The position numbers and the translations under genes were made by a program. The notes beneath the pieces were generated by a model, which saw only the letters and a list, made by a program, of their open reading frames with translations, was not told the DNA's origin and ran no database searches. From positions 482,001-546,000 of the forward strand of contig JAODUP010000133.1 in assembly GCA_025642065.1 (NCBI GenBank): a stretch of 64,000 bases of DNA. The letters are read 5' to 3'. This stretch comes from Paralvinella palmiformis. Its lineage: Eukaryota > Annelida > Polychaeta > Terebellida > Alvinellidae. Positions 24,501 through 34,882 of the stretch are shown piece after piece; the first letter of the stretch is position 1, and every line of letters begins with the position of its first letter.

Positions 24501-26094
24501 TCATGGTATTAGTAAATTAGCACCAATCACATGAATTGGGCCAGTTCAACAAAGAAGATACCTTTGTATGCCGCACTATTCTGTAAGATCCAGGTGATGC
24601 TGCAAAATTTCATATGATAGAATAATGTTGTTTTAAATTGTTTTAATTGCCTTTCTCCATACAGGTATTTAATGGATTGTTTGGCAAAATGAGTAACAAA
24701 CATGGACTAATGATGTTACCTGTGTTACTGCATCCGAAGAGTAGAGGACACATCAGGCTAGCAAGTACAGATGGCTTAGAACAACCTGTCATCAATCCGG
24801 GATATCTACAAGATCATGAAGATATTGACACATTAGTTGAAGGTAGAATGACATTCAAAGCGTTTTCCCTGCTTTTATCCAAGAACAATAAGACAGTTCT
24901 GTGATGCGGCTAATGTGGCCAGATTAAAAGCTATGTCCATTTTTAATAGCTAAATGTATTATTCATAGAACTAAATTGGCAGGAGTCTAATCCATGCTTT
25001 AGTGTATCAAATACCCCCCTGCCAAACCACTGAAATAACTGTTTGGTTAAAGTATATTTATAATGACAGTCATTCAGATGCTTTTGGTTGAAAGAAATTG
25101 TTTGTCTAAATTGGGACATGGGGAATCTGTCAATGGAAGTATGGAAATTTCGAGCGGGGACAGTCCACATCATATTATCAAAGACAGCAAGACAATATTT
25201 CATATCAGTGATAAAGTGTGAGGAAAAGGATAAAAGGTTTTGTAAAACAGTTACTGGGGAAAAAGAATACACGTATGGCACCACTGAGAGCATAAATTAA
25301 AAGAAATTGGAAGAGAACATTCCCAAGTGACATTATGTTGAGCAGTGGTGATATGTGTTTGTGTAGCCTTATTAACATATAAATCAATTTTGAGTCTAGG
25401 CACTTAATAAAACATAAACACGAGTTACGAGATTCTGTATTTGTCTCCTTATTATATTGTTGTGGAACTTTCTGTATCTACATGCCACATGTTTGATAAC
25501 ATCGTGACTTTATGTATTTAGCGGTCCGTATTGTGCAGAGGTTTATTGGCACAAAGGTATTCCAATCAGTGGGAGCAGTATCTACTGGTAGGAGGCATCC
25601 TTACTGCAGTGATACAGAGTATGATAGTGATGAGTACTGGGAATGCTTTATCAAACACAACACAATGACGATGTTTGATCCAGTTGGAACGTGTAAAATG
25701 GGACCTGCTACAGATCCTACAGCTGTAGTGGATACAAAGCTCAGGTATAGTAGGTTTGTTTCCAGTTTCGTTAAGGAGTATAGAATAATTTTGGCATACT
25801 GCAGGGAACCGGTGGGCAAAATAGCAATCTCAGCTGATTTTATTTAATATATAGAATGTTGTATTTTAGCAATATATTTTAGCAGTTTAGTTTAGTTTAT
25901 TATATTTTATTCCATATAGAGTGCACAGTATTAAAGGCTTAAGAGTTGTAGACGCTTCCATCATACCCAAGATAACATCTGGAAATGTGAATGCACCCAC
26001 AAGAATGATAGCGGAAAAAGCAGCCGACTTAATACTTGGTGAAAAACGGAAGAAAACTCCAAAATTCTACAAGAGACCTACGGATGAATTGTAA
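16559..26094 (+). CDS. GMC-family FAD oxidoreductase (choline-dehydrogenase-like), 11 exons, 621 aa
   Basis: Exons: 16559-16682, 17493-17701, 18800-18989, 19300-19449, 19591-19712, 19821-19988, 20178-20331, 21824-21996, 24665-24842, 25522-25744 and 25920-26094 (TAA), all with GT-AG ends and consistent phases. GMC enzymes oxidise alcohols such as choline, glucose or sterol-type substrates using FAD. An N-terminal hydrophobic stretch (residues 5-20) suggests a signal peptide or membrane anchor. The FAD site VGAGTAGC is at 42-49 and LLLEAGG ends at 70, with Glu67. GMC signature 1 (RGKVLGGSS) is at 117-125, and signature 2 ([16 protein letters not shown]) at 298-313. The C-terminal GNVNAPT keeps Asn588. 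In the C-terminal motif normally HPVGTCKMG, His is replaced by Asp542 (GAT at 25677-25679), so activity may be altered. It could be a CHDH-related or arthropod-GLD-like paralogue; the substrate is unknown. Confidence 0.9.
17107..17250 (+). pseudogene. Non-LTR retrotransposon (LINE) 3' ORF fragment
   Basis: The open frame reads [20 protein letters not shown]... and then [16 protein letters not shown] before a stop. This is the typical C-terminal end of CR1/L2/jockey-like LINE ORF2 proteins, followed by a short 3' tail up to ATTATTATTATTA near 17395. It lies in intron 1 of the GMC gene. Only the 3' end is present, as expected for a 5'-truncated insertion. Confidence 0.7.
20623..21276. mobile_element. 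MITE with TTAA target duplication (piggyBac-like)
   Basis: TTAA occurs at both ends (20623-20626 and 21273-21276). Just inside are 14-bp inverted ends, AGGGACAGTCCACC and, reversed, AGGGATAGTCCACC (one mismatch). The 646 bp between them hold no transposase frame. TTAA duplication is the hallmark of piggyBac-type transposition. A diverged 5' part of the same family lies at about 42684-42900. It lies in the intron between exons 7 and 8 of the GMC gene. Confidence 0.75.
22053..22236 (-). mobile_element. tRNA-derived SINE, family 1
   Basis: A reverse copy with GTGCACAAGGTAGGCTAAAT, GCGACCTCCAAAGATAATGA, the reverse B box GAGATTCGAATACAGG and a terminal ACACCACAAAGGCATCCC. It starts only about 56 bp after GMC exon 8. 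Confidence 0.8.
22240..24660. other. Large intron of the GMC gene
   Basis: Apart from the SINEs at 22053-22236 and 24243-24386, I see no repeat with clear ends and no exon. Several short open frames here lack splice-site support and resemble no family. Confidence 0.5.
24243..24386 (+). mobile_element. tRNA-derived SINE, family 1 (internally shortened)
   Basis: It contains ACGTGGTCTAGCGGTAGCC, GGACCACAGATCACTAC, GAGGTCGCTCGGCCC and GTGCACAAAAGTGGCTG. The B-box segment and part of the body are missing compared with 15663-15857. Confidence 0.75.
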
Positions 26095-26236
26095 TAATGA
26101 TAGATGTTAGCCTATTCTAAGAACATGATTGATTCTGTGGCTGCAGAAGCTTTATTATGTCACTGTTCATCTTATGCTTATGCATTTATGTGTGCCGGTG
26201 CTACATCTTGATTTTCTAGGTAGATGTATTAATATT

Positions 26237-26261
26237 AGTGGGCTTATTAAATAAGCCCACT
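26237..26261. repeat. 25-bp palindrome in the GMC 3' flank
   Basis: AGTGGGCTTATT is followed by one base and its exact reverse complement, AATAAGCCCACT. It could form a tight hairpin in a 3' UTR or be the remnant of a transposon end. No function can be assigned. Confidence 0.6.
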
Positions 26262-26869
26262 ATTTTCTCTGTGCCTCATTAACATTGGTGGTTCTTTAGC
26301 TCAGTTAGCATACTGTGTGAGGAAAACTGCTTGCAAAAAGACATTTCACATTTGTTAGGACTTATTTTCATGGTTGGCCAATCTAAAACCAATATGTATT
26401 ATGTAATGAAATTTGTTTGGTTTTAGAATTTCAGCATACACTAATTTTAACAGGTTTAATCAATATTTTCAAATTTCATCTTGATAGACATTTTCCTGGA
26501 TATTTGTGCTCCTATCTGGTAAATATATATTATAGCTATTACTTTGAGATAATTATTGCACATTTAACAAAATGCTGTTGATTCCTCACTAGTAATATTT
26601 TTCAGTTCGTGTTGGTGGTATACAGATAATCAGTTTGATTTTGAGACATGTTTTAATTAATATATATTGACATCAAAAGTGATGTCATTATAAGTCTTAC
26701 AGATGAAGTAATATTGATATGCACAGCAATGGCTGACTGACTTATTTCACTTTTTATGGACTATTTTTATTGGCAAAATTATTATTTGCTGTTAGCTTAT
26801 GATTGGAAAAAATAGTTAAAAAAGTATTAGTCTTGCAGTTTAGTCTTACCGATGGCTGACCGATGGGTT

Positions 26870-27105
26870 CCCATAGCAGTCATCTCTATTTTACATGATT
26901 CCATGATATCCTTGGCTTTCTTCTAATCTCTCTCACTGTCCACCTTATATAACATGCTCCTCTTCATCCAGTCACCATAATTTTTCCATAACACATGTCC
27001 CAGCCACCTTATCAAACATTTCCTTTTAGCAAGTTCATTCACCAGTTTGATCCCCATCCTCTCACTCAGCTCGACACTTGGTACCTTATCCTTTCAGAGA
27101 AACAC
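26870..27105 (-). pseudogene. LINE reverse-transcriptase ORF 3' fragment
   Basis: Reverse translation gives ELAKRKCLIRWLGHVLWKNY and then DWMKRSMLYKVDSERD before a stop. This matches the typical C-terminal region of LINE proteins (R-W-x-GH-V-x-R, DW-x-K, then a K/R-rich end). The frame is broken and only the end of the ORF is present. Confidence 0.6.
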
Positions 27106-29424
27106 CATACAGATAATACATCTACAATATATAATTATCATTCTTATATATTATAATAAGTAGTTAGGCAAAGATGATTCAGTACAATTACCATTCATTC
27201 TATTTATATAAATAAAAGCGATTGTATTTGTTTGTGTGTTTGCAAAATATTCTGACAAGAGCCGTAAATGAGATTGGTTGGGACTATGATGTTTAATCAT
27301 TAAAATTCGTTTTAAAGTCGGCGTGAAGCACAGTTTTTCAGCTTGTTGAGTATAAACCTTGAGTGATTGTGGTTTTCTGCTTTTGTAGGTTTTTCTTTGT
27401 CCATACTTTCTGTTCAGTTAACGTGAAATTGTTCAAATGCTCACTACAGTTTCTACCATGACTAATTGACTATCTGTATTCATTAATCTGGTTGTTGTGC
27501 TAAATCCAGAATGTATTTTTGTTTTTAACTATTTCGTAAGCAATGTTTATTTTAAATTTTATTTTCATATCAGTCCTTTAAGCCTTTTTGTTATTTGTAG
27601 CCACAATATTTACTTTTCCCTGACAATGGCTGTGTTTTTCCAGACTTAGTCATTGCTTATTTTCTCTGTCAAGGGTATATTTCTGTTGTATTGTCTGAAA
27701 AGTATAACCAACTGTACATTGTATTAATTGCATATTTCTAGTTTAAATTAGCAAATAAAATAATCTGTGCATTTATTTGTTAACCATAAAGAATCATATC
27801 AATATTTACCAGATTATATTTATGGACGATTGTTGTGGTAAGTTATTAAGGATAATATATTTTATTTTGTGGCAATTTATATTCCATTTAATTTGAAATA
27901 TCTTGAGTGTATTAGTTGTCTAAGTGAATTTAAACTGCATTAAGAATAAATATACTACAATTTATTAGTTCTTAATTGTTCTCATGAAATAGTTCACAGA
28001 TGTAGTACCCTTTTTAGAATAACTGAACTGAACAGATGATTTTATAAAGGCTGTTTCTTACTTGTATAATTAATAAATAAATACAATACTCATTTGTTTG
28101 CATCATTTATCTATGTTTTAAATTAATAAATAATAATAATGTGTTGATTTCTAAGAGGTATGTTCCTCTGAACTTCAGTTGGGTAAGGCATAGAACTTCA
28201 ATATGTTTTTATTTTAATAATTCAGTTGGATATACCTTTAATAATAATAATCAAGATTGAATTGGTAATTGCATCGATTTCAAGTAATTACTGATGCAGT
28301 CTTCAGTATTCATTTCAAACAAAGAATGACTAATTTCAAAAGAATTTAGACAGAGTTACTAGTTAGTACTGGTAACTCACTATGAATGTAGGAGGAGACA
28401 TGAACAACCACTCAGTAAAAGGGACCACTCTGGAAATAAGCACTTAAGCTTTTGTGTGCTATCCCTGTTTCATGAAAGAAAATCAATGGCAATAAGTTTT
28501 TGTAGTTACCCTTAGCAATGTTTTATATATATGGGCCATTTGATATAAAATCAACCAATGCTTCCCCACCTGGCCTCTTCAGATTGTATTAAAAAAATTA
28601 TATATCAACTATCATGTATATGATGAAGCCTGGCACAATTTTTAGCTTTCACAAAAACATATTTTTGGGGTTACACCATTTTGAAGTGCCGGGGGTACCT
28701 CTAATTATGCTACTTTCGGAATTAGTTTTTAGCCCTGTTTGAACCCTGATAAAGTATAAACCTGTGGTTCAAATCCAAATCTGGATTTTATTAAGTTCAT
28801 TTTATTTTTCTACTAACTGCAACAGTGCAGTCAATATCTTCAGAACCATGATAATTAGCAATTTCAATCTTTGTACTCTAGAGCAACAATAAAATAGATG
28901 ACAACATACAAATATAACTTGTTCTCAGAATTTAAGCACAGAAATATGATAACATTTTATCTTTTGACTTTGTTTTGTGGGTTCATATCATCATGTGGAT
29001 TGTGGTATAAGTGGTAGGCGAATTATATCCATGCTATATGGAAGAGCTCAGTTTTCTCTAAAATATGATACCAGACTCAATGTCTAGCCATGTGTCTTTC
29101 CACACTAAAATTAAATTAAATTATGCATATTTTCGGACTCCAGACAAAACTTTATTTCAAAAATTGTGTAGTCTACACACATATATTCATGATAGTAGAT
29201 CTACAGTTATTTATTATATATATATATGAGTTTGGTGTCCTATTTTTTGCAAATAAATTATATGAAAATGCCCCAACAAAGCATCATTTACGACATAAAA
29301 TTGGAATAACGGTAAAATGCTATAACTCATTATTGTGTGTACAGCATAGAGTGCTGACGAACTTGACTTCTTTGAGCGCCAACCACAAATCATTTTTTGA
29401 CGGCCTGACATAGCACGCCGCTTT

Positions 29425-29436
29425 TGCGCATGCGTA
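29425..29436. promoter_or_regulatory. NRF-1-like palindromic site upstream of SNRPE
   Basis: TGCGCATGCGTA matches the NRF-1 consensus (YGCGCAYGCGCR) at most positions. It lies about 103 bp upstream of the SNRPE start codon. NRF-1 sites are common in animal housekeeping promoters. Use of this one is inferred from position and sequence only. Confidence 0.4.
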
Positions 29437-29538
29437 TTACAATTTGCATTGTGGACGTTTCTAGTGATTTGTAATTCTAGAAACTAAATTTTTCTCTTTG
29501 GAGGTGGAAACCTTCAGTTTGTAACAACACGGAACATA

Positions 29539-32500
29539 ATGGCTTACCGAGGAGGTCAAAAAGTGCAGAAAGTGATGGTGCAACCCATCGTATCCTTTAA
29601 GATTTTAAATGTTAAAATCGGTGTGGGCGATAATATAGTATCATACTAAGTATGCATTGTCGGCGTGCAATGCTGGTTTCGATTCGATCTATAATCGAGA
29701 TAGATACCAAGATAGTTGATCTAAAAAAAACAGTAAGCCTATAAATGATTGGTAGGTGTCTGTATGTGCTAATTCCACGTACATATTTCATGTATGTCAT
29801 ATGCCGAAATGGGTTCCTTAACAGTATTTTCAGAACTTAATCTTTCGTTACCTACAAAATGTGAGTATCAGACTAATCAGTAGTATGAGTATGGTGATAG
29901 ATTATACTATAGTATAGACAGTTTCGATGTGATATTACAAGTATTATCATATAAGATTATTGTTGTCACACAGGGTTGGCGTTGATTAAATCATTGATTA
30001 GAAGAGAGGTGGGGAGGTTCGACCATCTTACACTTAGGTTTGACCTTAGTATCTATAATACAGCAATCGACAAGAAGTACTTTTCTACCAGTCCCTTAAT
30101 GTTTAATGTTCCTAATAAGGCATTGATTACGTGATTTGTGACTTGATTCAATGTGGTAAACGTTATTTACATAAGCAAAGTGGTGGGAGGGGAGGTTCGA
30201 CCACAGTGCTGGGCGGTTTGGCCACACATGGTGGGGATAATCGACCGATTTAGTTTTCTATGAGGACATCGTATATATTTACAGCATATATATTTAATAC
30301 TTTATAAATTCATGCATTTACAAAAGACGTAAAATTTGATTAGGCCATTGTTTTTTTGAATACTTGTTTTACATGTTCAGTGTTTTGTATAAGTATAACA
30401 TACATCCTCCAGTAGTTGGGATTTGACAATCTCCAATAGTTTTAGTTTTTTTGGCCTTTATTATTTTCTTATTGTCGTTAATCGTCAGTGAAAAGTAAAC
30501 AATAGACATGTCACTGTGAACACTGGCATGGGTCACCATCTTTCCAGCAGATTCTTACTCTATCATTGATTGGTTGATGTTAGCACTATCACAAATTGAT
30601 CAGTGTATTTTAATAAGCTTACAGCCAATATTCTGGATTCACCAGAAGGTGAGAGGGGTGTCCGAAATACACGGATAACTCAGGTGGGGGGTGGACCGAC
30701 TTAACAATGCCCCACTCCATGAGGCTGTTTAGTGCGAGGGTCAAGGAAGACAAAATGGGCAACTTGTTGAGTGACGCCTGAAGAAAGCTTCTTTTGTGTA
30801 TGCCGCAAGCAAAACCAATATGCTAATACCTAATCATAGGTAGTAGTTCATTGTATTTTGATTTGTTGTTGTTTCAGAAAGATATAGAAGTGAGGCGGTT
30901 TGACCAGGTGGGGAGAATCAACCACCACATTAAAACTCTATTCGTTATTTATTGCCCTTAATAGTTTCAAGCTGGAACATAATATATCGGTGAATAATAT
31001 TTTGTGTTTACTTTGAAGCAATTTGCAACAATACACCACCAAAAACAATTAGCAAATGAAAGTGGTCATATCAAAATTCAAACTTTTTTCCATGGGTGTC
31101 AACATTTCAAAAGTCTACAATATATATATATATGTGTGGTCAATCCATCCCGCACTGTGTGTTTAGCTGTGTCCAATAGGCGACAGCCAGGGGTTTCTAC
31201 CCCAAATTTCAACAAGCACTGTGGTCAAACCAGAGTATAATATATATTACATTCTTTGGTCAAACCTCCACTTCCAACACTTTGTTTATATAAATAACCT
31301 TTACAACATTGGATTGGGTCACAAATCAAGTGATCAATGCCTTATTAGGAACATTAAACATAGAAGGCCCAGTAGAAATGTACATCTTGGCCTCTGTAGT
31401 CTAACATGTTGGATCACAGACCACTACTGCCGTGTTCGAATCTCGGCGTGGGCATATCTGAAGGATGTTTCATCTTTGGCTCCACTTCATTACCTTTTAG
31501 AGGTCGCTCAGCCCATTTAGCCTACTATGTGCACAAAATTGGCCATAAAACATCAAATCATGTTCATCTCTATAAATATTCTGATTTTGACCAACCTATT
31601 GATTATCATAAAATAATTCTAAGAAATGAACCTACATAACCCCTAAGGCCTGCCTTAAAAATACTGTTTTGAGGGGAAACGTGGCCAGGTGACACGAAAA
31701 ATGCCGGGTGGAGTATAATAATAAAATGCGGGCGTTTGTGGAAACAAATGTCACCAGTAATTTGTGATCTTTTTTAATTGACCATGTGCATTTGTTTACA
31801 ACTTACATTTATCTGCACATGCATTCATCTCTAATCGTGTATGCAGTTATTTTATCAGCTTACCTGCTAATTAAGTTAGCAAATTCTTTGCAAAGGATCG
31901 ACTTCAAGCGCTGGGAGCTCGTAGCTGACTGCCTTCATGCCAGTGGAAGTACTATGTATTTAGTATGAAGACCTACAGGCGATATTGTTAATTGTTGGTT
32001 AATTTATCTTTGCTTGCATTCATCTCTAATTGTGTAAGTGGTTATTTTATTGGCTCAACTGCTAATGATCATTACCTTATTAACATTTGGAAATATGGCA
32101 GCGTTTTCTATTTCACTTTCTGTTGATGGCACGATTAAGTGTACTAATTCTTTGCAATGCATCGACACCTCTATGGCTTCAGAGAATGTAGAAGTGGAAT
32201 GTCTGGCTCAGAATCACATGGTAGGTCTATCTGAGATAGACCCACAACATCTGAAAGTTTATGTTAGTAAATCAATTAATGGTGCTTGCCGGAGGACCCA
32301 GTGACATTGAATCAACCAACCTTTTCTGTTAACCACAGAGAAACCTTTAAAGCCAAATATCAAGTCAATCTCTTGTTCACTGACTACAACTAGTCTTACA
32401 TCTTCAATCAGTGTGAGTTCCTGGGTAACCAGGTCACATCTTGGTTTCGACTTTTGTGCATCTGCTGAGTGTATCAACTTCTGCTTCTTCAAGCCAAAAT

Positions 32501-34222
32501 GCATTTACACCTAATGCATTTACCTTGATGATGATGAACGGAAAGCAGAAAAAGCATCTTAATATTATCACTTTAACAGCATACTCTAGGCTTGGAATCT
32601 TTGGCTGACTGAGAGCTGTAGCCCCATAGAATGGACATACTATAGTTCCAAGTTTGGATGTACCTGTGTTTGTTCATATTGTGCCAATGTGGATGGAAGA
32701 ATTGATCCTGACGTCAAAAAGACATTTAAAACTGTCTTGCCTGTGTGTGCTCTATGTCATGCCAAGGGCTACCAGACCCTGAAGCAGAGTCCACTGACTA
32801 GTGCCAAAAGAAAGGCCCCATAATTCCTATGTTGTAACTTATTCGTATTAAAATGAACAGACATGTTCATCATAATATGTGTATAACTGGGAAATTCACA
32901 CATCTTTAAAAAAAATGGTGATAATCCTTGGTGACAATTTCATACCAAAAAAATGGGGTCTTTGAATTTTGTAAGATGTAATCCTTAAAGTTTGTAAGTT
33001 TTGAAATAAAATATTTGTGTGAATCGTGTTTGTGAACAATTAGTCGTGTGTTTTTTGTCTATGAGCATACTAAGCCTATGCAAATAAGCCAGCTGTAACC
33101 AGGAAATATAAATATTGCTTGTGGGAAGATGTAAATGGCATAGTTGTCACTTCTTGTAAATGTACTGGAGTTATTTAGACATTTATTCCATGAACTCCAC
33201 CAATTTTTTGCAGTAGTGGAATACCATAGTGTGACAACAATAAAATTAATAATTTAATTACAGATATATGGTCAGTAATGTAAACAATGTCAGAATGTAG
33301 ATATGCTTGATTTTTTATTTTTTTTTAACATCTAATAGATTATGACAGCAGTTAAATAAATTACTGAATACCATTATAATTGTTTTGTGATAAACATTTC
33401 AGCGTTCACGTATACAGGTATGGCTGTATGAACAGACTAACTTACGAGTTGAGGGACACATTATTGTAAGTTTTTTATTCACTGTTTTAATATATGTATC
33501 AAATTTCATTATCTGTTCAGCATTTTAAACAGCATAGTATTTGGTTATTAGAGTTTAATTCGAATCAACTTTTAATCTTAGCACCAGCTGTCCTACAGAT
33601 GTGTGTACAATCATTTTGCTCTGTCCTCATCCTAGGAAGAAACTTTGGGTAGATTATTTTGATAAATATGAGAGCAGTGATTACAAATAAATATGGAAGA
33701 TCTTCTTGTGTATAATTTATTCATTCTGTGAGATTAGTATCAAAGATTAGTGTCCATAAGTTTTTTGCGGCCGAGATATGGTTTCTAAAATTTTCTCGTT
33801 TCGACACCAGGCAGCAGTTAATTTGTAGTCGTGTAGTTTATTAACTAGAAATGAAATTTCAATATCATAAATGTTTAAAAATAAGGTGAAATTGCTTCTT
33901 TATGTGTATCTTGAATTGAAGCAAACTGACGGTGCTTGCCTGTGGAGGGTTTTTTACAGTGTAGTGTTATACTTTTTGTTTCTAGGGATTTGATGAGTAC
34001 ATGAATTTAGTTCTGGATGAAGCGGAAGAAGTCCACATGAAAAATCAGACAAGAAAGTCTTTGGGTATGTTAATTACAACCAATGTTTTAAGACATTGTT
34101 GAATAAAAGAAAATAACCAAGTTAGTCAGTTGAATGTTTGTGTACTTTCAGGTCGCATTCTGCTAAAAGGTGACAACATCACGTTGATCCAGCAGGTGGA
34201 AGTACCACAGACGAGTAGTTAA
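29539..34222 (+). CDS. SNRPE: Small nuclear ribonucleoprotein E (Sm protein E), 5 exons, 96 aa
   Basis: Exons: 29539-29589, 29834-29860, 33403-33465, 33986-34064 and 34152-34222 (TAA), with GT-AG introns and consistent phases. SmE is one of seven Sm proteins forming the heteroheptameric ring on U1, U2, U4 and U5 snRNAs in the nucleus. The protein opens [17 protein letters not shown] and has the Sm1 segment ([18 protein letters not shown], then [10 protein letters not shown]) and the Sm2 segment ([14 protein letters not shown]). Its length of 96 aa fits the family (92 in human). Exon 2 is a 27-nt micro-exon encoding NLIFRYLQN. Intron 2 is 3.5 kb and holds a SINE and a Cys-rich relic. An NRF-1-like site lies upstream. 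The gene is tail-to-tail with SYF2, another splicing factor gene. Confidence 0.97.
31388..31562 (+). mobile_element. tRNA-derived SINE, family 1
   Basis: It has TTGGCCTCTGTAGTCTAACA, the B box GTTCGAATCTCG, AGAGGTCGCTCAGCCC and CCTACTATGTGCACAAAATT. It lies in intron 2 of SNRPE. Confidence 0.8.
32590..32823 (+). pseudogene. Cys-rich open fragment in SNRPE intron 2, unidentified (relic or unannotated exon)
   Basis: An open frame of 77 codons follows a stop at 32587-32589 and ends with TAA at 32821-32823. It encodes [20 protein letters not shown] followed by a basic segment and [19 protein letters not shown]. The spacing C-x-C-x-C-x2-C and then C-x2-C-H resembles a metal-binding domain. Another open frame just upstream (about 32304-32515, plus) is Ser/Thr-rich and ends with several Cys. 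I do not recognise the family. It has no start codon or clear splice sites, so a transposon or gene relic is more likely than a working gene. Confidence 0.35.
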
Positions 34223-34341
34223 TTGAAAACTTCTAAAGTTGTCATTGATGTCTGTAACTTGTGTTGAGTCTAGTTTTTGTATAGAGTCCAAATTTGTGTA
34301 ATATTTGTCATAAGAAATTTTCATAGCCTGTTTCCGCTGCA

Positions 34342-34347
34342 AATAAA
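34342..34347 (+). terminator. Poly(A) signal AATAAA for SNRPE
   Basis: This canonical AATAAA lies about 120 bp after the SNRPE stop codon, in the short gap before the oppositely oriented SYF2. Confidence 0.6.
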
Positions 34348-34846
34348 CTAACAGTAAATTCCAAAGGTTTTGTGTCTGCAGAATTATCCACTTATCAGTG
34401 AATGATTAGCATTTATTTGAAAATACGTAACCATAGCTCAGCATTAAAACATTCCTTGTTATGAAACACATACATTAGAAACAAAACTACATGGTATACA
34501 GTGTAACTAAAAAATCTACTAGCATTCATTTTATACACATATTTTATATCCATAGCTAAAACCAATGAAGAATGGCAGTAACCATAAACTTTCAGCATAT
34601 ACATATTGACTATGCTGAATAACTACTGAAGATGATACAGATCATTACATGTTGGCTATTGATAACAAGTGAACTAAATATTTAATTTTGGTATTATATA
34701 TGACTGTATATTAATACTATTCAGAAACAAGTACTAAACACAAATAGTCTTCCATTCCAATCAACCATTTAAATACATTGTGAGTGGAACATATTTTTAG
34801 TTTATTTGACAACATTTGAATTCCGGACCACAAAGAGACGAGCACA

Positions 34847-34852
34847 TTTATT
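34847..34852 (-). terminator. Possible poly(A) signal for SYF2
   Basis: Reverse AATAAA, 31 bp past the SYF2 stop. A second one at 34801-34806 is equally possible. Which is used cannot be told from sequence. Confidence 0.4.
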
Positions 34853-34882
34853 AAATTGCCATAATCATAAAAACTCCCATTT

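Larger units (their letters stand above)
26095..29424. other. GMC 3' flank / probable 3' UTR and intergenic DNA
   Basis: After the TAA at 26092-26094 there is a 25-bp near-perfect palindrome (26237-26261), a LINE fragment on the minus strand (26870-27105) and an AATAAA at 27754-27759 that could end a long GMC 3' UTR. From 27760 to 29424 the sequence is AT-rich, and I see no gene and no repeat with definable ends. Confidence 0.4.

Noticed and set aside
25785..25850. Read-through of GMC exon 10 past its donor
   Set aside because: The donor at 25745 and the acceptor before 25920 restore a conserved C-terminus, whereas the read-through frame shows no family similarity.
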